Below, piece after piece: positions 56,535-64,000 of a stretch of 64,000 nucleotides of DNA; positions within the stretch are counted from its first letter, which is position 1; each line of letters opens with the position of its first letter. The notes beneath the pieces were generated by a model, which saw nothing but the letters and a program-made list of their open reading frames with translations, was not told where the DNA came from and did no database searches. The DNA is from Legionella quateirensis. GTDB lineage: Bacteria > Pseudomonadota > Gammaproteobacteria > Legionellales > Legionellaceae. The stretch spans positions 81,910 through 145,909 of the forward strand of contig NZ_LNYR01000021.1 of assembly GCF_001467955.1 (NCBI RefSeq), written 5' to 3'. The position numbers and the translations under genes were made by a program.

Positions 56535-57559
56535 GACCTAAGTTCCTCTCGAGCGTGAAAAAATGCATTCAGGTTAAGAACTGATGCAGCTTTTCTACCT
56601 ATCCAATAAAAACTTAATAATAACGCCAAACCCACAAACCAAGGGTAATATTCCTTCTGTGGCCGAACTGTAGCCTGCTCCTGCTTGACAGTTTCCAGTT
56701 GATTAATGGTTTGATAGATGGATTGTAATGACTCAGTATCTGTTGCTCGAAAATATCGTCCGCCCGTCATATCAGCCATTTTCTTTAAAGTGTCTTCATC
56801 AAGATCTGCTGTAACATTCTGATTAAAAAAGTCCATACTTAAAGCACGGGGATCTGCCTCAGAACCTAATCCAATAGTATAAATCTTGATTCCATCATCA
56901 CGGGCTAATTCAGCTGCTTTTAATGGAGCAAGAACTCCCGAATTATTGGCACCATCAGTTAAAAGAATGATCACCCTGCCTTCTTTGGGCACTTCATCCA
57001 ATCGTTTTACAGCCAAGCCCACAGCATCTCCGATTGAAGTCGTTTTTCCTGCTAAACCTGCCGTTGCATCTTCTATACGCATCAATACACTGTGTTTGTC
57101 ATAAGTTAAAGGGGTTTGCAAATAGGCACGTGTTCCAAAAAGAATTAAGCCAATCCTATCACCGATTCGATCCTGTACAAATTGTTCTGCTGCTCGCTTT
57201 ACTACCAATAAACGGCTGACTGGACGGCCATGTAATATCATGTCGTTAATTTCCATACTGCCTGATAAATCAAGCACCATCATGATGTTGTAACCTTCTC
57301 TGGCCACCGGTTTAGGTTCACCAACCCAACGCGGCCCGGAAAGAGCGAATACAAGCAGTAACCAAATCAAGGCAGGGATGATTAATAATTTTTGGGCAGA
57401 TACAGAGCGTTTTTCCTGTTCCACTATACCTACCATTGCTTCAAAGAAGGGAACTTTCAATGCCGTCGGTAAGGTAGCTTTTACTCTGGGTAACAGATAC
57501 CAGATCACCAAAGGTAAAGGCAACGCAATGAGCGCCCAGGGATTCACGAGTTCAAACAT
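56531..57559 (-). CDS. BatA-like VWA membrane protein
   Basis: 342 residues from the ATG at 57559 (GGGGGG upstream, 16-base overlap with the preceding gene); an in-frame codon at 57583 is further inside that gene. N-terminal helices (WALIALPLPLVIWYLL; LLIIPALIWLLLVFALSG), VWA domain with intact MIDAS DLSGSM, and a C-terminal helix (YYPWFVGLALLLSFYWIG). Paralogue of BatB. Confidence 0.88.
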   Translation of the reverse strand: MFELVNPWALIALPLPLVIWYLLPRVKATLPTALKVPFFEAMVGIVEQEKRSVSAQKLLIIPALIWLLLVFALSGPRWVGEPKPVAREGYNIMMVLDLSGSMEINDMILHGRPVSRLLVVKRAAEQFVQDRIGDRIGLILFGTRAYLQTPLTYDKHSVLMRIEDATAGLAGKTTSIGDAVGLAVKRLDEVPKEGRVIILLTDGANNSGVLAPLKAAELARDDGIKIYTIGLGSEADPRALSMDFFNQNVTADLDEDTLKKMADMTGGRYFRATDTESLQSIYQTINQLETVKQEQATVRPQKEYYPWFVGLALLLSFYWIGRKAASVLNLNAFFHAREELRS

Positions 57560-58032
57560 GGAGCCCCCCTTTGCCGAATCCATTGCTCTGCGCGAGTAAA
57601 CAAGGGATTCAGATTCACGGTCTCACCTGTTTTAAATGGCGAATCCAAAAGCATGGCTTTAACCGGTTTAAAATCAATGTTTTTGCTGGTTTTGTTTAAA
57701 AACTCGACCCAGTCATCTCCATGGATACTGGCAACCTCTGTTCTCGGGAAATACACTAAAGCAACTCTTCGTAATAACTCTGAAACTCGGGCACTGGCTA
57801 TTTGGACATTTCGATCCTTCATGTAATTTTCTTTATATATACTCAGTAAATTCAGTGCTTTTTGTTTTGCCAAACCATTAATATGCCGTTTATACACCCA
57901 ATAGCACAGGCCAATAATGAGCAGAAATAACACGGTCATTACTACATACCATCCTGGGGCCAATGGCCACCAGCTAATGGGTTCTGGCAAATGAATATCT
58001 TTTAATTGTGCCAAGGGATCTGTTTTAGCCAC
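57544..58032 (-). CDS. DUF4381 family membrane protein
   Basis: 162 residues. GTG start with an exact GAGGAGGT site three bases upstream; overlaps the DUF58 stop by eight bases. One hydrophobic helix near 25-50 (WYVVMTVLFLLIIGLCYWVY) and a cytoplasmic helical tail. DUF4381 occurs in MoxR/Bat operons; its role is undefined. Confidence 0.87.
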   Translation of the reverse strand: MAKTDPLAQLKDIHLPEPISWWPLAPGWYVVMTVLFLLIIGLCYWVYKRHINGLAKQKALNLLSIYKENYMKDRNVQIASARVSELLRRVALVYFPRTEVASIHGDDWVEFLNKTSKNIDFKPVKAMLLDSPFKTGETVNLNPLFTRAEQWIRQRGAPCLNS

Positions 58033-58936
58033 GTGACCTCCTCGGAAAAGTCTGGCGAACCAATTGAGTCAAATTGCTCTCGGAAGTGGCCTGCACATAT
58101 TGAATTTGCAAGCGTTTAAATTGATCGCTCAACTGTTCTATTCTTTGCCGGCAATACTGCTCATAGGCAGTACTTACCGCGGATAAACTGGTATCCAGTA
58201 TTATTTCATGCTGTCCATTGGTAATCGCATATTGTTCGGGCTTTGGTGGTGCCAATTCAATACGGTCACAGATATGATACGCCAGAATATCATTATGGCC
58301 ACGCAAGCGATTCAAATGTTTTTCACATTCTGCATCCATCGTATAAAAATCACTGATTAATACCACAATGCTTCCAGGCCTTACTACCCGACGCAATCTC
58401 ACGAGAGCATCACTTAGCAGTCTGGGTTTTTCTTCCCGTTGGGCTTCAGTCTGAGCAGTATATTGACTGAGCGATGCCAATAAAGGAAGAACACCTGAAT
58501 CACGACCACGAGGTATAAATTCACTGTGTTCTGTAGCGGAAAAAAAGAAACCGCCAACCCTGTCTCCTTGTTTAATTACAGTCCATGCCAGTATCGCAGC
58601 CAATCGTGCGGCAATTACTGATTTAAAGGCGACACGGGTACCAAAAATCATGGATGGATTAAAATCAACAAGAATAACTACGGGTCGTTCACGTTCTTCT
58701 TGATAAATTTTTACATGAGGCCTACCCGTTCGAGCAGTAACTCGCCATTCCATATGGCGAATTTCATCACCGGCCTGATAGTTTCTCACCTCGGCAAAAT
58801 CCATTCCACGACCACGTAATTTGGACAAATGAGAACCAGAACGTAACGCCCTGCCTTCAGGTTTATAGTGAATCGATTGAGCATAACGCCTCAGTTCAAT
58901 TAATTCATTTAGCTCAGCAACAACACCATCTGCCAT
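58025..58936 (-). CDS. DUF58 family protein
   Basis: 303 residues. Conserved GMDFAEVRNYQAGDEIRHMEW and the VWA-like core VILVDFNPSMIF are typical. AGAGG precedes the ATG at 58936. It follows moxR by eight bases. Probable link between the MoxR ATPase and VWA proteins; function unproven. Confidence 0.92.
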   Translation of the reverse strand: MADGVVAELNELIELRRYAQSIHYKPEGRALRSGSHLSKLRGRGMDFAEVRNYQAGDEIRHMEWRVTARTGRPHVKIYQEERERPVVILVDFNPSMIFGTRVAFKSVIAARLAAILAWTVIKQGDRVGGFFFSATEHSEFIPRGRDSGVLPLLASLSQYTAQTEAQREEKPRLLSDALVRLRRVVRPGSIVVLISDFYTMDAECEKHLNRLRGHNDILAYHICDRIELAPPKPEQYAITNGQHEIILDTSLSAVSTAYEQYCRQRIEQLSDQFKRLQIQYVQATSESNLTQLVRQTFPRRSRG

Positions 58937-58944
58937 ATAAACCT

Positions 58945-59940
58945 CTAAGGAATAGCAACCAAGCGTAATAATGAGTCGATAAAATCATCACTGCTCACTC
59001 CTTCAGCCTCAGCTTCATAACTCAGCAGTATTCTATGCCGCAGAACATCATGGGCGATGACATGGATATCATCCGGAATCACATAATCTCGTCCAGCAAG
59101 CCAGGCATGTGCCTTCGAACATCGATCCAAAGCTATAGTGGCACGCGGACTAGCTCCAAACCGCAACCAGCGGCCCAGCTCTTCGCTATAGACCCCAGGA
59201 TTTCGAGTTGCAATCACCAACTGTACCAGATAATTCTCCAATGCTTCGCTGGTATGTACGCGTAATACCTGCTTACGTGCTTCAAAAAGAGTGTTTTGCT
59301 GCAATTTAGGGAATTTTTCTTGTTTGACCACAGCCCCCCCCAATGCTTCTTTGCGAGTCAAAGCAAGAATATCGTGCTCTACCTGTGCATCAGGATACCC
59401 AATTTTAACGTACATTAAAAATCGATCTAACTGGGCTTCGGGCAGAGGATATGTGCCTTCCTGTTCAATTGGGTTTTGCGTCGCCATGACTAAAAATAAC
59501 TCCGGCAACGGATAGGTTTTACCACCAATTGTAACCTGCCGCTCAGCCATTGCCTCAAGCAAGGCAGATTGTACTTTGGCGGGAGCACGGTTAATTTCAT
59601 CCGCCAAAATAAGGTGATGAAATATGGGGCCTGGTTGAAATACAAAAGAACCATTTTGTGGATGATAGACATCCGTCCCTGTTAAATCTCCGGGCAAAAG
59701 ATCGGGAGTAAATTGTATACGATGAAAATCACCTTCAACTCCGTCGGACAACTCTTTTACAGCCCTTGTTTTAGCTAAACCTGGTGCACCTTCAACTAAT
59801 AAATGTCCATCTGCAAGCAAGGCAATTAAAAGTCGAGAGATAAGACCTTTTTGTCCTAAAATCCGCGAATTAAGATGATTACTTAATTGCAATATCTGAT
59901 TTTGAACCGTATCTACACGTTTATCGTCCAGTTGCTCCAT
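58945..59940 (-). CDS. MoxR-family AAA ATPase
   Basis: 331 residues. Walker A EGAPGLAKTRAVK, Walker B HHLILADEINRAP, sensor-1 LFLVMATQNPIEQEGT, and a C-terminal lid with the SPRATIALDR motif. MoxR ATPases are chaperone-like factors for VWA-domain proteins. First gene of the leftward seven-gene operon; a promoter should lie in 59941-60230, where I saw no gene. Confidence 0.95.
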   Translation of the reverse strand: MEQLDDKRVDTVQNQILQLSNHLNSRILGQKGLISRLLIALLADGHLLVEGAPGLAKTRAVKELSDGVEGDFHRIQFTPDLLPGDLTGTDVYHPQNGSFVFQPGPIFHHLILADEINRAPAKVQSALLEAMAERQVTIGGKTYPLPELFLVMATQNPIEQEGTYPLPEAQLDRFLMYVKIGYPDAQVEHDILALTRKEALGGAVVKQEKFPKLQQNTLFEARKQVLRVHTSEALENYLVQLVIATRNPGVYSEELGRWLRFGASPRATIALDRCSKAHAWLAGRDYVIPDDIHVIAHDVLRHRILLSYEAEAEGVSSDDFIDSLLRLVAIP

Positions 59941-60230
59941 TACAATTACCTTTCGAAAAAAATCCTATCCTAACGTGATTCAAGCCAGATGCCAAGTAGT
60001 TGTCCATACCATGACATCACCAACCACATCCCCATAACACCACTTTAATGTCACTATGGACAAGCGCCATTCTATTGGCAATAAAATATACTGTAATCAT
60101 TATTTATTAACAATAATAAACGCTCTAACCAAGATCACTCTCTGCAGCACCTGTCGCGTAATTTTAAATAGGGTCTGTTGACAATTGCTCTATAACCCCT
60201 GGTCAGATCTTAACATTTATGGATAAACCA

Positions 60231-60671
60231 TCATTGATAATCACTATGAAGTTCAAGCGGCATCATCGTCTGAACCCGCTCGTATAAAGAAATTATTTTT
60301 TCGCAAAAGACATGAAGCTGTTGCTGATTTTCCCATAAATCATAATCTATCCCTTTATTGAACACCTGTTGTCTTGATAAGGTTTTTAACAGAAAAAGTT
60401 CCTGAGTAGAAAACCCCAGATGAACATTTAACTCCACCAGTTCCATCAAATTTTTATATTCCTTGATTGGTCGATGATCATGCAAACAATAGGCTTTAAG
60501 GGTCAGTTGAAACGCCTGATACATGAGTGAAGTTATAGGAGCCAATGAATCCAGAGACTCTCCATTCCTGATTATTCCCTGTGAAATCTGTTGCAACAAA
60601 TAATCGGCAGAATAAGCATGTTGAGTTGCTATACTGAGTAATTCCAAAGGCGATAAATAACGCTTGTCCAT
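60231..60671 (-). CDS. Hypothetical helical protein, 146 residues
   Basis: The ATG at 60671 has AGGAG nine bases upstream; the open frame continues to 60716 with no site there. The whole protein is helical. The order AFQLTLKAYCLHDHRPIKEYKNLMELVE then a second helix pair recalls HEPN-type folds, but the Rx4-6H nuclease motif is not present. I do not assign a family. Divergent from the Dus gene. Confidence 0.65.
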   Translation of the reverse strand: MDKRYLSPLELLSIATQHAYSADYLLQQISQGIIRNGESLDSLAPITSLMYQAFQLTLKAYCLHDHRPIKEYKNLMELVELNVHLGFSTQELFLLKTLSRQQVFNKGIDYDLWENQQQLHVFCEKIISLYERVQTMMPLELHSDYQ

Positions 60672-60792
60672 CTGGAGTCTCTCCTGTTCCAAATAGTACG
60701 GATTAATCAAATCCATAAACTTTGATGATGACTACTTCTAAATGTTAGATATATGATAAAATTGAAGCTGATTATATCCTTTAATTTATTGC

Positions 60793-61749
60793 ATGCACAC
60801 TATTATTAATAGCCCATTACACATTGGCTCCCTTGAACTTCCTCATCGGTTAATTCAAGGCCCATTAGCCGGCTACAGTTGCGCCCCGTTCAGAGAATTG
60901 TTTTATCGATACACTCCTCCTGCATATTGCGTATCAGAAATGAGTTCCGCCATTGATGTCTTAAACAAACATGCGAAGAATTCACGTTACATTTATCGAT
61001 CGCCAAAGGAAAAAATACTGGCTTATCAAATTTCCGGAAATGACCCCGATGTACTGGCTCAAGCTGCCATTAAATTACAAGCATACGGCGCAGACTTAAT
61101 TGATATAAACTGCGGATGTCCCAAAACTAAAATTCGTAAAAAGGGAGCAGGCAGTGCCTTACTGGAAAATCCGGAAACGCTCATTAAAATCATCCAGAAA
61201 GTACGTGCATCAATTTCCATTCCTCTCACGATAAAAATTCGCATTCAAGGTAATGAAACCGATGTACTGCTGGCTCAACAAATTGAAAGAGCCGGCGCCG
61301 ATGCACTAATCGTACACGGAAGACGATGGATTGATGATTATGATATTCAATGCAATGTACATCAAATCGCGCAAATAAAGCAGAACATCAACATTCCGGT
61401 CATAGCCAATGGAGACATCAATTCTCTAAGCAGCTTGCATCATGCACTGCAGATTAGTGGTTGTGATGGCTTCATGATTGCTCGCGCAGGCAGTGGGCGT
61501 CCATGGTTGTATCAGGAGTTACTGGAACAACGTGATTTGAATATTAACGCCTCTGAAAAAATACACATCTTTATGGCGCATTTGGAAGGCCTCAAAACCC
61601 TTGAAGATGCATATAAGTCGATTCTGCAGAGTAAATCGCTGGTACGTTATTATTTCAAACACCAGCTAGATAAACCTCAATTGAATCAATTTTATCAATT
61701 AAATTCGTTACCGGAAATTAATGAATTTTTGCTAGCAAACACCCTCTAA
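60793..61749 (+). CDS. tRNA-dihydrouridine synthase
   Basis: 318 residues. FMN-binding TIM barrel: RLIQGPLAGYSCAPFRELF, ISGNDPDVLAQAA, the active-site loop DINCGCPKTKIRKKGAGSALL with the catalytic Cys, and GCDGFMIARAGSGRPWLYQE. It reduces specific uridines in tRNA. The NCGCPKTKI loop and shorter length do not match DusA or DusC well, so the subgroup is left open. No ribosome site is obvious. Confidence 0.9.
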   Translation: MHTIINSPLHIGSLELPHRLIQGPLAGYSCAPFRELFYRYTPPAYCVSEMSSAIDVLNKHAKNSRYIYRSPKEKILAYQISGNDPDVLAQAAIKLQAYGADLIDINCGCPKTKIRKKGAGSALLENPETLIKIIQKVRASISIPLTIKIRIQGNETDVLLAQQIERAGADALIVHGRRWIDDYDIQCNVHQIAQIKQNINIPVIANGDINSLSSLHHALQISGCDGFMIARAGSGRPWLYQELLEQRDLNINASEKIHIFMAHLEGLKTLEDAYKSILQSKSLVRYYFKHQLDKPQLNQFYQLNSLPEINEFLLANTL

Positions 61750-61807
61750 ACTCAAAGTACGAACGAATTTTTTGACATCTAAGGAGCTAAAAATATGCGC
61801 AGCTCAT

Positions 61808-62563
61808 CTAGCCCATCAGACTCCTTCCCCCATCTACATTTAAAATCTGTCCTGTAATAAAAGGATTTTCAGCCAAGGCCAAAATTGCCTGAGCAATAAA
61901 CTCGGGATCCCCATGACATTTTAAAGGTGTTTTATCAATGATATTCTGCCGTTCCTTCTCATTTAAACTGTTCGCCTCTTCTGGCCAGGCAATGGCACCA
62001 GGAGCTACAGCATTAACCCTGATTGATGGTGCAAATTCGCGTGCCAAACTCCTGGTTTGCATCTCAAGCGCTGCCTTGCTCTGACAATATAATGAATAGC
62101 CTTTTAGAGGTTTTTGGGCATGAATATCGGTCACGTTAATTATGACGCCAGAGTGTTTGCTTAATAAGGGGTGCGCTGCGAGACTTAATAAAAATGGGGC
62201 TTTAACATTGGTATCAAACAACTTTTGCCAATCCTCTTCGCTGAATGTTTCCGAATCATTTCGGATAAAGACTGATGCGCTATTTACTAATAAATCCAAA
62301 CGACCAGCCCATTCAGAAACTGTTGAGATCATCTCTACAGCTGCATTTTCTTCAGTTAATTCTCTTTGTAAAACAAAAGCACTATCTACCCGCTTATTAT
62401 TTAATTCAACAGCTAAGGCATGGGCATCTTTCAGGGAAAAACGACAATGAATCACAACTTTATATCCTGCTCCATGCAGTTTTTTAACAATGGCAGCGCC
62501 TACACGTCTTGCGCCTCCGGTGATCAATGCGACCTTTGCTTCTTGTTTGTTGTTCTGATTCAC
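61808..62563 (-). CDS. Short-chain dehydrogenase, pteridine reductase / FolM type
   Basis: 251 residues. Cofactor motif TGGARRVG (TGxxxRxG, a pteridine-reductase hallmark that binds the NADPH phosphate), NSAS at strand 4 and the catalytic YCQSK. FolM reduces dihydromonapterin, PTR1 reduces biopterin. It is divergent from midA across 37 bases, and a PTPS-family gene lies just beyond, which supports a pterin role. Confidence 0.85.
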   Translation of the reverse strand: MNQNNKQEAKVALITGGARRVGAAIVKKLHGAGYKVVIHCRFSLKDAHALAVELNNKRVDSAFVLQRELTEENAAVEMISTVSEWAGRLDLLVNSASVFIRNDSETFSEEDWQKLFDTNVKAPFLLSLAAHPLLSKHSGVIINVTDIHAQKPLKGYSLYCQSKAALEMQTRSLAREFAPSIRVNAVAPGAIAWPEEANSLNEKERQNIIDKTPLKCHGDPEFIAQAILALAENPFITGQILNVDGGRSLMG

Positions 62564-62600
62564 GGTATGGTTTCCATTTTTTTAAACAGTTTAATCGATT

Positions 62601-63713
62601 ATGAGCTTAATACATACACTGCATACTCAGCTTGAGGAGCAACAAGAACTACCGTTTATGGAATTCATGCAAATGGCTTTGTATGCACCAGGTGAGGGTT
62701 ATTATAGTTCAGGATTACCCAAATTGGGAAAGCAGGGTGATTTTATTACTGCTCCTGAATTAACTCCTTTATTCGGCAAAACGCTGGCCAATCAATGCAA
62801 GCAGATTCTAACATCATTAGAAAATCCCGTTCTGTTTGAATTTGGAGCAGGTACTGGCGCCCTGTGTATTGATGTTTTAAATCAGCTCGAACAGCTGAAT
62901 TGTTTGCCTGAAGCCTATTATATACTGGAAGTCAGTTCTAATTTACGGCATCGCCAACAGGAATTGTTTCAACAAAAAATTCCTCACCTCGCGCACAGGA
63001 TTTTCTGGCTTGATCGTTGGCCAGAGACTCCATTCAATGGCGTAGTACTGGCTAATGAGGTTTTGGATGCCATGCCAGTAAACCGTTTCATGCTAAAGGA
63101 CAATAATATACTGGAAAGTTATATAGGTCTGAACAAGGCCGGTGAATTGACGGAACTGTTTAAACCCTGCCAAAACGAACGTTTATCCAATTATATTAAA
63201 AAGAATCTACCGCAACAAACAACAGCATACATATCGGAGGTGAATCTATTCATCGAAGATTGGCTGGTCAATATTTATAAAATGATAAACCAGGGCGCCG
63301 TTTTTTTAATCGATTATGGCTTTCCACGGCACGAATACTATCACCCCGACCGAAATCAAGGGACATTAATGTGCCACTATCAGCATCATGCTCACCCGGA
63401 TCCCTTACTTCATCCCGGTGAACAAGATATAACAGCACATGTTGATTTTACCCATGTTGCCGAAGCCGGGCAGCAGGCAGGATTTCATATTGCAGGTTAT
63501 ACTAATCAAGCCTCTTTTTTGCTGGCCAATGGTCTGCTAAGCTTTATCAACTCGCTGGATAATGAAAAAGACCAATTTCGAGCAAAACAGGCCATAAAGC
63601 AGTTGACCGATCCCAGTGAGATGGGAGAGTTATTTAAAGTCATCGCCTTAACTAAAAATCTGGACATCGATTTGAATGGATTTCTCCTAAATGATAAACG
63701 AGTGAGTTTATAA
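62601..63713 (+). CDS. MidA family SAM-dependent methyltransferase (DUF185)
   Basis: 370 residues. Family N-terminus FMEFMQMALYAPGEGYYSSG, SAM-binding FEFGAGTGALCID, and EVLDAMPVNRF. Homologues include mitochondrial NDUFAF7, which methylates an arginine of complex I. Two bases separate it from the next gene, so they are probably co-transcribed; the pairing is not obviously functional. Confidence 0.9.
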   Translation: MSLIHTLHTQLEEQQELPFMEFMQMALYAPGEGYYSSGLPKLGKQGDFITAPELTPLFGKTLANQCKQILTSLENPVLFEFGAGTGALCIDVLNQLEQLNCLPEAYYILEVSSNLRHRQQELFQQKIPHLAHRIFWLDRWPETPFNGVVLANEVLDAMPVNRFMLKDNNILESYIGLNKAGELTELFKPCQNERLSNYIKKNLPQQTTAYISEVNLFIEDWLVNIYKMINQGAVFLIDYGFPRHEYYHPDRNQGTLMCHYQHHAHPDPLLHPGEQDITAHVDFTHVAEAGQQAGFHIAGYTNQASFLLANGLLSFINSLDNEKDQFRAKQAIKQLTDPSEMGELFKVIALTKNLDIDLNGFLLNDKRVSL

Positions 63714-63714
63714 A

Positions 63715-64000
63715 ATGAAAAAATACCTGACTACGGTGGAATTGCAAAAAGAATCCATGAAATTTTCCGCAGGGCACACCACGATATTCTCAGCTACGGA
63801 AAGAGAGCCCTTGCATGGCCATATGTATGGAGTGTATCTGGCTTTGTCTACCTGGGTTGAAGAAAATGGAATGACCTTTGATTACCGTTACTATAAAGAA
63901 CGCATCCACAAATTATGCCGTCAATTGAATCAGACTTTTCTCATGCCACAATTCTCACCATTTCTGGAATATGCTGAGGATACGGAATACTATTATTTTA
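63715..64000 (+). CDS. 6-pyruvoyl-tetrahydropterin synthase family protein, 3' end outside window
   Basis: First 95 residues. Zinc-binding histidines are in KFSAGHTTIFS and LHGHMYGV. The catalytic Cys that precedes the HGH in QueD and PTPS is absent: the segment reads ATEREPLHGH. Glutamates there recall PTPS-III enzymes, which replace dihydroneopterin aldolase, but alignment by eye cannot settle this. Starts two bases after midA. Confidence 0.82.
   Translation, partial: MKKYLTTVELQKESMKFSAGHTTIFSATEREPLHGHMYGVYLALSTWVEENGMTFDYRYYKERIHKLCRQLNQTFLMPQFSPFLEYAEDTEYYYF

Overview
The window is a single chromosomal stretch of a Legionella species, read from moderately AT-rich coding DNA. The assignment rests on close matches, from family knowledge, to several Legionella-specific genes: an LapA-type secreted aminopeptidase, the MavN/IroT iron effector, the LppA cysteine phytase, the PlaC GDSL acyltransferase and the SrnA ribonuclease T2. 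As I recall, these lie in the same order in L. pneumophila (lpg2814, lpg2815, lpg2819, lpg2837, lpg2848), so the window looks like the same chromosomal arm in a related species. I cannot name the species from sequence alone.

Layout. 1-2450: 3' part of a yeaH-like gene and a SpoVR gene. 2573-10501: host-interaction block with a 939-residue protein that appears to carry two RasGAP-like domains, a degenerate and an intact M28 aminopeptidase in tandem, a small inverted-repeat element, and mavN with a Fur box over its promoter. 10609-15176: rep helicase, an unannotated 49-residue ORF, a MAPEG protein, a large imperfect palindrome holding a dead transposase fragment, a possible structured RNA and hslO. 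15338-20323: autotransporter, an unknown gene, a palindromic repeat and lppA. 20674-25417: typA-nadK-recN run and a cold-shock gene. 25663-30553: ctlX-like hydrolase, catB-type acetyltransferase and two membrane glycosyltransferases. 30580-39102: tex-yciA-unknown operon, glmS-tpm and plaC. 39306-45378: trhO, smpB, bcp, an MFS exporter, PIN-PhoH ATPase and guaC. 45507-52803: low-complexity and small unknown proteins, esterase, GIN lipoprotein, srnA, cold-shock gene and an FAD amine oxidase ending in a CaaX-like tetrapeptide. 53096-59940: complete seven-gene MoxR/Bat operon. 60231-64000: unknown gene, Dus enzyme, pteridine-reductase-like SDR, MidA and the start of a PTPS-family gene.

How they work together. 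Housekeeping genes alternate with exported or translocated proteins. Probable secreted or surface proteins are LapA and its paralogue, the autotransporter, PlaC and SrnA; likely Dot/Icm substrates are MavN, LppA and, by inference, the RasGAP-like protein and perhaps the CaaX-ended oxidase. The Bat operon is transcribed leftward from moxR with overlapping genes, as expected for a membrane complex. The pterin-related genes at the right edge may form a small reduced-pterin module. No rRNA, tRNA, CRISPR array, prophage or intact insertion sequence was seen.
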